Source: CBDDFV01 sp965227335
GTDB lineage: Bacteria > Planctomycetota > Phycisphaerae > Phycisphaerales > SM1A02
DNA: 64,000 nucleotides
Assembly: GCA_965227335.1 (NCBI GenBank)
Contig: CBDDFV010000001.1
Span: forward strand, 744,001 to 808,000
Direction: 5' to 3'
Below the pieces are notes generated by a model. It saw only the letters and a program-made list of their open reading frames with translations. It was not told the DNA's origin and did not search any database. Shown here piece by piece: positions 24,948-32,598 of this stretch (its first letter is position 1; each line of letters begins with the position of its first letter). The position numbers and the translations under genes are program-made.

Positions 24948-25379
24948 CTACCTTCCCACGTACGCGATCACCTTCACCTCGACCGCGATCGGTGTCGGGA
25001 GTTTGTTGATCTCGATCGTCGTTCGCGTGGGGTTCGGCTTGCCGTCGCCGGCGAAGTACTCCGCGTAGACCGCGTTGTACGCCTTGAAGTCATCGTCCAT
25101 GTTGGTGAGGAAGACGAGGACATCCACGACGTCGTTCCACGTGGCGCCGGCGTCCTCGATGATCGCCTTCACGTTGTCGAAACACGAACGGCACTGCGTC
25201 TCGATGTCGTACGCGGCGATGGATCCGTCCGGGGCGAGGGTGACGCCGGGGATCTCGGCGCTGCCGCGTTGTCGGGGGCCGACGCCGGAGAGGAACAGGA
25301 GGTCGCCGACGCGTCGGGCGTGAGGGTACGCGCCGACGGGTTCGGGCGCGCGCTGGGAGTTGGTGGTGGTCGAACTCAT
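24948..25379 (-). CDS. RidA-family protein, probable 2-aminomuconate deaminase
   Basis: This 143-residue protein has the YjgF/RidA fold markers GAYPHARRVGDLLFLSGVGP and CFDNVKAIIEDAGATWNDVV, and ends with the conserved VEVKVIAYV strand. RidA proteins deaminate imines and enamines. Inside kynurenine clusters the member is usually 2-aminomuconate deaminase, and the length fits that subgroup better than 125-residue housekeeping RidA. The substrate is inferred from context. The ATG at 25379 has TACCAT 6 nt upstream. The TAG stop is formed by a REP element. Confidence 0.8.
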   Translation of the reverse strand: MSSTTTNSQRAPEPVGAYPHARRVGDLLFLSGVGPRQRGSAEIPGVTLAPDGSIAAYDIETQCRSCFDNVKAIIEDAGATWNDVVDVLVFLTNMDDDFKAYNAVYAEYFAGDGKPNPTRTTIEINKLPTPIAVEVKVIAYVGR

Positions 25380-25385
25380 GGTCTG

Positions 25386-25391
25386 ATGGTA
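25386..25391 (-). promoter_or_regulatory. -10-like hexamer 6 nt before the RidA gene
   Basis: TACCAT on the minus strand ends 6 nt before the ATG at 25379. The 10-bp CCGGTACCAT containing it is mirrored upstream of the divergent ydeP-like gene. Confidence 0.45.
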
Positions 25392-25403
25392 CCGGCGCAC
25401 GGC

Positions 25404-25426
25404 GTAGGTTGGGCCCCCGGCCCAAC
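25404..25426 (+). repeat. GTAG REP element, plus orientation
   Basis: GTAG is followed by GTTGGGCC-CCC-GGCCCAAC, an 8-bp stem with a 3-nt loop. It faces the element at 25453-25475 as an inverted pair. Confidence 0.75.
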
Positions 25427-25452
25427 CTGAAACACCCGCGATGACGAACCGT

Positions 25453-25475
25453 GTTGGGCCGGGGGCCCAACCTAC
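25453..25475 (-). repeat. GTAG REP element, minus orientation
   Basis: The hairpin GTTGGGCC-GGG-GGCCCAAC is followed by CTAC, that is GTAG on the minus strand. With the element at 25404-25426 it forms a BIME-like pair that occupies the whole divergent promoter region. Confidence 0.75.
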
Positions 25476-25478
25476 CGG

Positions 25479-25484
25479 TACCAT
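25479..25484 (+). promoter_or_regulatory. -10-like hexamer 6 nt before the ydeP-like gene
   Basis: TACCAT ends 6 nt before the ATG at 25491, within the same CCGGTACCAT box that precedes the divergent RidA gene. Confidence 0.45.
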
Positions 25485-25490
25485 GCCCCC

Positions 25491-27674
25491 ATGAAACGCA
25501 TCACCGCCGGCGGCGGATGGCCCGCCGTCAAGTACACGTTCACCAAGGCCCGCGAAGCCGGCGGGATCTGGAAGCTCTACCGGGCCCTCCGCACGAAGAA
25601 CGCGTGCAAGACGTGCGCGCTCGGGATGGGCGGGCAGCAGGGGGGCATGGTCAACGAGAAAGGCCACTTCCCCGAAGTCTGCAAGAAATCCATCCAGGCC
25701 ATGGTCGCCGACCTGCAGGGCGCCGTCCGCGACGAGTTCTTCACCGACTTCAGCCTCGAGAAACTGCGGGGCTTCTCCCCTCGCGAACTCGAACACGCCG
25801 GCCGGCTCACCAGGCCCATGTACGCCGGCCCGCTCGACCAGAACTACCGACCGATCGAGTGGGACGAGGCGCTGGATCGCATCGCCGCGAAACTCGGCCG
25901 GACCGAGCCCGACGACGCGTTCTTCTACTTCTCCGGACGCTCCTCCAACGAAGCGGGCTTCCTGCTCCAACTCGTCGCGCGGCTGTACGGCACGAATCAC
26001 GTCAACAACTGCTCGTACTACTGCCACCAGGCCTCCGGCGTCGGACTCGCCTCCGTCACCGGATCCGGCACCGCCACCATCGTCCTCGACGACCTCGACC
26101 ACTGCGACCTCGTCGTCCTCATCGGCGCCAACCCCGCCTCCAATCATCCCCGCTTCATGACGTCGCTCATGAACCTCAAGCGGCGCGGCGGGAAGGTCAT
26201 CGTCATCAACCCGCTGAAGGAGACCGGACTCGTCCGCTTCAAGGTCCCCTCCGACGTCCGCTCCTTCCTCTTCGGCACCGACATCGCCGATGAATACATC
26301 CAGCCCCACATCGGCGGCGACATCGCCCTCATGGCGGGCATGGCGAAGCATGTCCTCGAACAGAACGGCGTCGACGAGACGTTCGTCACCGAACACGCCG
26401 ACCACTGGGACGCGTTCCGCACGCACCTCGAGGCGATGACGTGGGACGACATCGTCCACGGCTGCGGCGTCGACCGCGCGACGATCGAACGCATCGGCGA
26501 GATGTACCTCGCCTCCGATCGCACGATCTTCACGTGGGCCATGGGAATCACCCACCACGAGCACGGCGTTCAGAACGTCCAGATGATCGCCAACCTCGCC
26601 ATGATGCGCGGCATGCTCGGCCGCCCGCACGCCGGCCTCCTCCCGCTCCGCGGCCACTCCAACGTGCAGGGCATCGGCTCGATGGGCGTCACGCCCACCC
26701 TCAAGCAGGCCGTGTTCGAGAAGATCGAATCCGAGTTCAACGTCCCCCTGCCCACCATGGACGGACTCGACACCATGGGCTGCATGGAACGCGCGCACCT
26801 CGGCAAGATGCGCTTCGCGTGGTGCCTCGGCGGCAACCTCTACGGCTCCAACCCCGATTCGACCTTCGCCGCGGAAGCGCTCCGTCGGATCGACATGACC
26901 GTCTACCTCTCCACCACGCTCAACACCGGCCACGCGTGGGGACGCGGCCAGGAGACGATCATTCTCCCCGTCCTCGCCCGCGACGAGGAACCCCAGGCCA
27001 CCACGCAGGAGTCGATGTTCAACTTCGTGCGCCTCTCCGACGGCGGACCGAAACGCCTCGACGGCCCGCGGGCGGAGGTCGACGTCATCGCCGACGTCGC
27101 GGAGCGGATCCTCCCCGACGACATCCCGATCGACTGGGCCTCCATGCGCCAGTACGGCCGCATCCGCGACGCGATCGCGAAGATCATCCCCGGCTATCAG
27201 GCGATCGGCGCGATCGACCAGTCCCGGGAGGAGTTCCAGATCGACGGACGCACCTTCCACACGCCCCGGTTCGCCACGCCGAGCGGCCGGGCGCAGTTCC
27301 ACGCCGTCGACCTCCCGCCCCTGCGCGGCACGGGCGAGAACGAGTTCCGCCTCATGACCGTCCGCAGCGAGGGACAGTTCAACACCGTCGTCTACGAGGA
27401 ACACGACCTCTACCGCAACCAGGACCGTCGCGACATCATCCTGATGAACGCGGACGACCTCGCCCGGCTCGGCCTGAAGCCCGATGATCCCGTCGCCGTC
27501 CGCAGCGACGCCGGCGGCCTCTCCAACGTCCGCGCCCGCCCCTACGAACTCCCGCCCGGCAACGCGATGATGTATTACCCCGAGGCCAATGTCCTGATTC
27601 CCCGGTCCGTCGACCGCAAGTCGAAGACGCCCGGGTTCAAGAATACGGTCGTCACCGTCACCCCAGCCGGCTGA
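25491..27674 (+). CDS. FdhF/YdeP-family molybdopterin oxidoreductase
   Basis: This 727-residue protein belongs to the YdeP branch of formate dehydrogenase-like molybdoenzymes. Segments typical of the branch are CKTCALGMGGQQGGMVNEKG, FFYFSGRSSNEAGFLLQ, GANPASNHPRFM, and the C-terminal dinucleotide-binding part FNTVVYEEHDLYRNQDRRDI. Like other YdeP members it lacks a complete N-terminal iron-sulfur cluster motif and has no Tat signal, so it is cytoplasmic. Its substrate is unknown; formate oxidation is not established for the branch. It ends in a 17-bp convergent overlap with mobA, which makes its cofactor. Confidence 0.9.
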   Translation: MKRITAGGGWPAVKYTFTKAREAGGIWKLYRALRTKNACKTCALGMGGQQGGMVNEKGHFPEVCKKSIQAMVADLQGAVRDEFFTDFSLEKLRGFSPRELEHAGRLTRPMYAGPLDQNYRPIEWDEALDRIAAKLGRTEPDDAFFYFSGRSSNEAGFLLQLVARLYGTNHVNNCSYYCHQASGVGLASVTGSGTATIVLDDLDHCDLVVLIGANPASNHPRFMTSLMNLKRRGGKVIVINPLKETGLVRFKVPSDVRSFLFGTDIADEYIQPHIGGDIALMAGMAKHVLEQNGVDETFVTEHADHWDAFRTHLEAMTWDDIVHGCGVDRATIERIGEMYLASDRTIFTWAMGITHHEHGVQNVQMIANLAMMRGMLGRPHAGLLPLRGHSNVQGIGSMGVTPTLKQAVFEKIESEFNVPLPTMDGLDTMGCMERAHLGKMRFAWCLGGNLYGSNPDSTFAAEALRRIDMTVYLSTTLNTGHAWGRGQETIILPVLARDEEPQATTQESMFNFVRLSDGGPKRLDGPRAEVDVIADVAERILPDDIPIDWASMRQYGRIRDAIAKIIPGYQAIGAIDQSREEFQIDGRTFHTPRFATPSGRAQFHAVDLPPLRGTGENEFRLMTVRSEGQFNTVVYEEHDLYRNQDRRDIILMNADDLARLGLKPDDPVAVRSDAGGLSNVRARPYELPPGNAMMYYPEANVLIPRSVDRKSKTPGFKNTVVTVTPAG

Positions 27675-28209
27675 GATCGTCCGGCGTGTTCACGTTGGCG
27701 AACCCGCTGTCGTCATCGACCTCGACGATCCGCGCCGCCGGGTCGTCGAGCAGGCGGTGCAGCGAACGGACGCCGTCCGCCAGTAACGCGTCGATCCGTG
27801 CCAGCATCGAGGCGTGAACGAGCAGCGGCAGGGGATGGAGGCGTTCCCGCGTGCGATACGCGGCGAGCCGCGCCTCGATGTCCGCGAGCGTGCGGAGCCG
27901 GGGCCCGGTGAGGCGGGGCATGTCGCAGGGGATCACGAGATATCGCGCGGCGGCGCCGGACCTGAGCACGCTCGCGACCGCCGCGAGCGGACCGGCGCCG
28001 GGCGTGTCGTCCGCGACGATCGGGACGTCGGAGGCAATCTCGATCGACGGCGCGCCGGCGATGAGGACGTCGTCAGTGATCGCACGCATCAGCGCCAGCG
28101 CGGCGTGCAGCATCGTGCGCCCGTCGGAAAGCTCGATCGCATCCTTGGACCGGCCCATCCGCCGACTCGCTCCCCCCGCCAGCACCACGCCCGTGAGGTC
28201 AGCCGGCAT
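27658..28209 (-). CDS. mobA: Molybdenum cofactor guanylyltransferase
   Basis: This 183-residue enzyme attaches GMP to molybdopterin. It shows the nucleotide-binding LAGGASRRMGRSKDAIEL at the N-terminus, IPCDMPRL in the middle, and the C-terminal FANVNTPDDL motif. It starts inside the MOSC gene (11-bp overlap) and converges on the ydeP-like gene, so a molybdoenzyme, its cofactor maturation and a MOSC protein lie together. Confidence 0.95.
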   Translation of the reverse strand: MPADLTGVVLAGGASRRMGRSKDAIELSDGRTMLHAALALMRAITDDVLIAGAPSIEIASDVPIVADDTPGAGPLAAVASVLRSGAAARYLVIPCDMPRLTGPRLRTLADIEARLAAYRTRERLHPLPLLVHASMLARIDALLADGVRSLHRLLDDPAARIVEVDDDSGFANVNTPDDLSRLG

Positions 28210-28669
28210 GGGCGGGCGCCGGCGTGCGGCTCATCCGCGCGCCGGGACGCAGCACGCCCGGCGTCACGACCTTCGCGTAGAAGCCGCACCGCCCCACGAT
28301 CGCCCGCTTCAACTCCGGATCGATCGCGTCCAGCACGTAGCACGGCTTGCGGACTTTCGTGAGTTCGATCACCACGCCCCCGTCAAAGGTCAGGACGTCC
28401 CCGATGGCGCACGCGTCGACGTCCGCCCCGGCGAGCGTGACGTTCTCCCCCGTCGCGCCGGGGTAGACGTCGAATCCCTCGCGCCGAAGATCGTCGTAGT
28501 CCTCGACGTCAAGGAGACTGACCGCCTGGAGCGGCGTGTTGTGCTTCTCGTGGTCGTGGGCGTCGCCCGCGAGTCCGGCGTGCGTGATCTCCACGGCCGG
28601 AAGGGGCCGCTTGGGAACGCCGCCGTTCGAGATGTTCAGGGCGATGACCACGCCGCGCTGCTCGCTCAT
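28199..28669 (-). CDS. MOSC domain protein
   Basis: This 156-residue stand-alone MOSC protein contains GVYPGATGENVTLAG-like core residues (YPGATGENVTLAG) and the KPCYVLD segment with the conserved cysteine proposed to handle sulfur in molybdenum cofactor-sulfurase C-terminal domains. It is probably involved in molybdenum-cofactor sulfur transfer or reduction of N-hydroxylated compounds. It is the first gene of a pair with mobA. TATCAT ends 7 nt before its ATG. Confidence 0.88.
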   Translation of the reverse strand: MSEQRGVVIALNISNGGVPKRPLPAVEITHAGLAGDAHDHEKHNTPLQAVSLLDVEDYDDLRREGFDVYPGATGENVTLAGADVDACAIGDVLTFDGGVVIELTKVRKPCYVLDAIDPELKRAIVGRCGFYAKVVTPGVLRPGARMSRTPAPAHAG

Positions 28670-28676
28670 GCGGAAG

Positions 28677-28682
28677 ATGATA
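28677..28682 (-). promoter_or_regulatory. -10-like hexamer 7 nt before the MOSC gene
   Basis: TATCAT on the minus strand ends 7 nt before the ATG at 28669. It matches the leaderless pattern, with 5 of 6 consensus bases. Confidence 0.5.
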
Positions 28683-28719
28683 CGCTGCCCGCGTCAAAGA
28701 TTCGAAAGGACGCACGAAG

Positions 28720-29502
28720 ATGAAATCGCTGGCGGGACGACATGCAATCGTGTGCGGCAGCACGCAGGGCATCGGGAAGGCGTGCGCCGAGGCGCTGGCC
28801 CGGGACGGCGCGGCGGTCACGCTCGTCGCCCGCCATCGCGGCGGACTCGAACAGGTCCGCGACAGTCTGCCGACCGACGTCGGGCAGGAGCACGATTATG
28901 TCCAGGCGGACTTCCACGAGCCGTATGAGCTGGCGGAGAGGATCGCCGCCCACGTGGAGAAGAATCCCGCGGACATCCTGATCAACAACAGCGGGGGGCC
29001 GCCGGCGGGCCAGGCGATCGCGGCGTCCGTCGAGGAGTTCGAGAAGGCGTTCAAGCAGCATCTCGTCTGCAATCAACTGCTCGTCCAGTGCGCCGCTCCG
29101 TATATGCGCGACACCGGCTACGGACGCATCGTCAACATCATCTCGACCTCCGTCATCACGCCGATCAAGGGGCTCGGCGTCTCGAACACGATCCGCGGGG
29201 CCGTGGGCAACTGGGGACGGACCCTCGCGGCGGAGCTCGGTCCCTTCGGCATCACCGTCAACAACGTGCTTCCCGGCTTCACCGCGACCGCGCGTCTGAC
29301 CGCGCTGCTGACCGGGCGGGCCGAGCGCGAGGGCTCGACGCTCGCCGAGGTCGAGGCCCGCATCAAGTCGATCATTCCCGCCAACCGTTTCGCGGACCCG
29401 ACGGAGATCGCGGACGTGGTCGCGTTCCTGGCCTCGCCCGCCGCGGGCTACGTGAACGGCGTGAACCTGCCCGTCGACGGCGGGCGCGTCGCCGCGAGCT
29501 GA
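28720..29502 (+). CDS. SDR-fold oxidoreductase lacking the YxxxK motif
   Basis: This 260-residue short-chain dehydrogenase has the cofactor motif GSTQGIGKACAEAL and the NNSGG variant of NNAG. At the active site the usual YxxxK is replaced: aligned with FabG of this window, the Tyr corresponds to Ser and the Lys to Arg in GLGVSNTIRGAVG. This is a known SNxxR-type SDR subgroup as far as I recall. It overlaps the aldehyde dehydrogenase gene by one base (TGATG), so it probably acts in the lower kynurenine pathway, but its reaction is unknown. AAAGGA lies about 10 nt upstream of the ATG. Confidence 0.85.
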   Translation: MKSLAGRHAIVCGSTQGIGKACAEALARDGAAVTLVARHRGGLEQVRDSLPTDVGQEHDYVQADFHEPYELAERIAAHVEKNPADILINNSGGPPAGQAIAASVEEFEKAFKQHLVCNQLLVQCAAPYMRDTGYGRIVNIISTSVITPIKGLGVSNTIRGAVGNWGRTLAAELGPFGITVNNVLPGFTATARLTALLTGRAEREGSTLAEVEARIKSIIPANRFADPTEIADVVAFLASPAAGYVNGVNLPVDGGRVAAS

Positions 29503-30950
29503 TGACCATGGAGACGCTCACGAACTACATCGGCGGCGAACAGCGGGCGCCCGAGAGCGGGGCGTACCTTGACAACATCGATCCTTCGACGGGACAGGTC
29601 TACAGCCGGATCCCCCGCTCCGACGAACGCGACGTCGAAGCCGCGGTCGAAGCCGCCCGCGCGGCCCAGCCCGCGTGGGGCAACGCCGCCGCCGACGAGC
29701 GCAGCCGCGTCATGCTGCGCGTCGCCGACCTGATCGAACGCGATCTCGACGACCTCGCCCGCGCCGAGTGCGTCGACAACGGCAAGCCCCTCAAGCTCGC
29801 CCGCGCCGTCGACATCCCGCGGGCCGTCTCCAACTTCCGCTTCTTCGCCACCGCGATCCTGCACACCCGCACGGACTGCCACGATCAGCACCCGATCTCG
29901 CTGAACTACACGCTCCGCCGACCGATCGGCGTCGTCGGCTGCATCTCGCCGTGGAACCTGCCGCTCTACCTGTTCACATGGAAGATCGCCCCGGCCCTCG
30001 CCACGGGCAACGCGGTGGTGGCCAAGCCCTCGGAAGTGACGCCGTACACCGCGTGGAAGCTCGGCGAACTGTGCGCGGAAGCGGGGATGCCGCCCGGCGT
30101 GCTCAACATCGTCCACGGCGACGGCGGCGGCGCGGGCGCGGCGATCGTCGAACACCCGGCCGTGAAGGCGATCTCGTTCACCGGCGGCACCTCGACCGGC
30201 GCCGCGATCGCACGCACCGCCGCCCCGGTGTTCAAGAAGCTGTCGCTGGAGCTCGGCGGAAAGAACCCGAATCTCGTGTTTGCGGACGCCGATTTCGACG
30301 CCGCGCTGTCCACATCCGTCCGCGCGGCCTTCGCCAACCAGGGGCAGATCTGCCTCTGCGGCTCCCGCATCCTCGTGGAGCAGTCGATCCACGACCAGTT
30401 CGTCGAGGCGTTCGTCGAGAAGGTGAAGACCCTGACCGTCGGCGATCCGCTGGACGAAGACAGTCGCCTCGGCGCGATCGTCTCGCGTGCACACCTCGAG
30501 AAGATCGCGGCCATGGTCGACCGCGCCCGCGATGACGGCGGACGCATCCGCTGCGGCGGCGAGATCGTGCAGGTTGCGTCCGACCGCTGCCGCGACGGCT
30601 GCTTCTACGCCCCGACCGTGATCACCGGCCTGCCCTCGACGTGCGAGGCGAACCAGGAGGAGATCTTCGGTCCCGTCGTGACGATCCAGCCCTTCAACGA
30701 CGAGACGCACGCCCTCGAACTCGCCAACAACGTGAAGTACGGTCTCGCGAGCATGATCTGGACCAACGACCTCCGACGCGCGCACCGCGTGGCGGCGGCG
30801 GTCGAAGCCGGCGTCGTCTGGATCAACTGCTGGCTCGTCCGCGACCTCCGCACGCCGTTCGGCGGCATGAAGGCCAGCGGCGTCGGACGCGAAGGCGGCG
30901 AGGAAGCCCTCCGGTTCTTCACCGAACCGAAGAACATCTGTCTCGCTTAG
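29502..30950 (+). CDS. nbaE: Aldehyde dehydrogenase, probable 2-aminomuconate semialdehyde dehydrogenase
   Basis: This 482-residue NAD-dependent dehydrogenase would oxidise 2-aminomuconate semialdehyde, the product of ACMSD, to 2-aminomuconate. The ALDH signatures are clear: the general-base Glu in LSLELGGKNPNLVF and the catalytic Cys in NQGQICLCGSR. The overall sequence (FRFFATAILHTRTDCHDQH, VWINCWLVRDLRTPFGGMK) fits the ALDH8/hydroxymuconic semialdehyde dehydrogenase group. The start at 29502 overlaps the SDR stop; an ATG two codons later is an alternative. The TAG stop is followed at once by a REP hairpin. Confidence 0.9.
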   Translation: MTMETLTNYIGGEQRAPESGAYLDNIDPSTGQVYSRIPRSDERDVEAAVEAARAAQPAWGNAAADERSRVMLRVADLIERDLDDLARAECVDNGKPLKLARAVDIPRAVSNFRFFATAILHTRTDCHDQHPISLNYTLRRPIGVVGCISPWNLPLYLFTWKIAPALATGNAVVAKPSEVTPYTAWKLGELCAEAGMPPGVLNIVHGDGGGAGAAIVEHPAVKAISFTGGTSTGAAIARTAAPVFKKLSLELGGKNPNLVFADADFDAALSTSVRAAFANQGQICLCGSRILVEQSIHDQFVEAFVEKVKTLTVGDPLDEDSRLGAIVSRAHLEKIAAMVDRARDDGGRIRCGGEIVQVASDRCRDGCFYAPTVITGLPSTCEANQEEIFGPVVTIQPFNDETHALELANNVKYGLASMIWTNDLRRAHRVAAAVEAGVVWINCWLVRDLRTPFGGMKASGVGREGGEEALRFFTEPKNICLA

Positions 30951-30969
30951 GTCGGGATCGCATCCCGAC
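30951..30969 (+). repeat. REP-like palindrome at the aldehyde dehydrogenase stop
   Basis: GTCGGGAT-CGC-ATCCCGAC starts immediately after the TAG stop (30948-30950). It is the same element as at 24929, 41215 and 41574. Confidence 0.8.
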
Positions 30970-31044
30970 ATCGAACGGGCGCTTGCGGGCGGGCGATGGC
31001 GGTCGGGTCCGCACCCCGCGCCGTCCACGAGTTCGCCGTCAGCG

Positions 31045-31069
31045 GTAGGGTCCGCACCCCGTGCGGACC
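31045..31069 (+). repeat. GTAG REP element with 9-bp stem
   Basis: GTAG precedes GGTCCGCAC-CCC-GTGCGGACC. A partial copy (GTCGGGTCCGCACCCCGC) lies 35 bp upstream. The 205-bp gap 30951-31155 seems to be made mostly of such elements; no gene is seen in it. Confidence 0.7.
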
Positions 31070-31155
31070 ATTTGAGCTGTTCATCGCCGTCCCCGAATTC
31101 GCCGTCGGTCCGGTCCCGGGCCCAACCACGACCCCGCCGTCCGGACGACGCCCTG

Positions 31156-32598
31156 TCAGGATCCGATCCCGACCGACACGATCTCCTTGACCCACCCGAT
31201 CGACTCTTCGGTCGTATTGGTCCCCCCGATCGACATCCGGATCACGTACCGCCCGTCCACCCTCGCGTGACTCAGGTACACCCGTCCCGACTCGTTCAAC
31301 GTCCGGTGCAACGCCTCTGTCGCGGCGTCGCCGTCGCGATGGGAGAAACACACCAGGTTCAGCGGCGGGTCCTTCAGCAATTCCAGATGCGGCTGCTCCC
31401 GCACCCACGCCGCGAAGTCCTGCGTCAGGCCCACATGCTCGCGCACGCGCTCGCGCAAACCTTCGACGCCGTAGTGCCGGATCACGAACCACAGCTTCAG
31501 CGCCCGGAACCGGCGCCCCAGCGGCACGTGCCAGTCGCGATAGTCGAAGACGTCGCCCGCGAGCGTCGCGTCGTTCTTGAGATACTCCGGGAGGATCGAA
31601 AGCGTGCGGATCAGGGCCGCGCGATCGGCGACGTAGAACGCATCGCAGTCGAAGTTCGTGAACATCCACTTGTGCGGGTTGAAGCAGTAGCTGTCGGCGA
31701 GCTCCACGCCGTCCTGCAGATGACGAAACTCCGGACACAACGCCGCCGTGCCGCTCATCGCCGCGTCGACGTGCAGCCAGATGTCGCGCCGCCGACACAA
31801 TTCGCCGATCGGACGCACCGGGTCCATGCCGTTCGACGCCGTGGTCCCGACCGTCGCCCCCACGAAGAACGGGATGCACCCCGCCCGGCGGTCCGCCTCG
31901 ATCGCGGCCCGCAACGCACTGACGTCCATGCCCTGCTGGCCATCCACGGGAATCAGCCGCAGGAACTGCCGGCCCAGACCCGCGATCATCATCGCCTTCT
32001 CGACCGATGAGTGCGCCTCGACCGAGGTGTAGGCGGTCATGCGGCGGGTCCCCGCCCCGGACTGATTCACCGTCCAGTCCGTCGCCCGCTCCCGCGCGGC
32101 GAGCAACGCGCACAGACTCGCGCTCGACGCCGTGTCCTGAATCACCCCGCCGCCCTTGCCGCTCGAAAGGAACGTCTCCGGCAGCCCGAGCATCCCGACC
32201 AGCCAGTCGAGCACGTGCGTCTCGACCTCCGTGCATGCGGGGCTCGTCTGCCAGAGCATGCCCTGGACGCCGAGACCCGCCGCGAGCAGCTCGCCGAGAA
32301 TCGCCGGCCCCGACGTGTTCGCCGGGAAGAACGCGAAGAACCCGGGGTGCTGCCAGTGCGTGAGCCCCGGCATGACGACGTCCTCGATGTCGCGCAGCAT
32401 CGCGTCGAACGATTCGCCCGTCACGGGCGGACGCTTCGGCAGCGCGGCCCGAACCTGTCCGGGCTGCACCTCCGACAGCACGCGGCGTTCGCCGACCGTT
32501 TCGAGATAGTCGGCGATCCAGTCGATCATGGCGCGGCCGCGCCGACGGAACTCGTCCGCCGACATGTGCGCGCCGGGCTGGGCGTCCGGCGTCGTCAC
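31156..32598 (-). CDS. PLP-dependent group II (aromatic amino acid-type) decarboxylase
   Basis: This 480-residue enzyme removes the carboxyl group of an amino acid, most likely an aromatic one. The N-terminal FRRRGRAMIDWIADYLE and HPGFFAFFPANTS match aromatic-L-amino-acid decarboxylases, and the PLP lysine lies in FNPHKWMFTNFDCDAFY. I chose the GTG at 32598, whose GTGA overlaps the stop of the peptidase gene upstream; ATG at 32565 starts the conserved part and is equally possible. Substrate choice (tryptophan, tyrosine or DOPA) cannot be read. It is not obviously part of the kynurenine block, although both act on aromatic amino acids. Confidence 0.88.
   Translation of the reverse strand: MTTPDAQPGAHMSADEFRRRGRAMIDWIADYLETVGERRVLSEVQPGQVRAALPKRPPVTGESFDAMLRDIEDVVMPGLTHWQHPGFFAFFPANTSGPAILGELLAAGLGVQGMLWQTSPACTEVETHVLDWLVGMLGLPETFLSSGKGGGVIQDTASSASLCALLAARERATDWTVNQSGAGTRRMTAYTSVEAHSSVEKAMMIAGLGRQFLRLIPVDGQQGMDVSALRAAIEADRRAGCIPFFVGATVGTTASNGMDPVRPIGELCRRRDIWLHVDAAMSGTAALCPEFRHLQDGVELADSYCFNPHKWMFTNFDCDAFYVADRAALIRTLSILPEYLKNDATLAGDVFDYRDWHVPLGRRFRALKLWFVIRHYGVEGLRERVREHVGLTQDFAAWVREQPHLELLKDPPLNLVCFSHRDGDAATEALHRTLNESGRVYLSHARVDGRYVIRMSIGGTNTTEESIGWVKEIVSVGIGS

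Noticed and set aside
24948..27404. 818-residue minus-strand protein extending the RidA frame
   Set aside because: Only the last 143 residues are a real RidA protein; the rest mirrors the YdeP-like gene.
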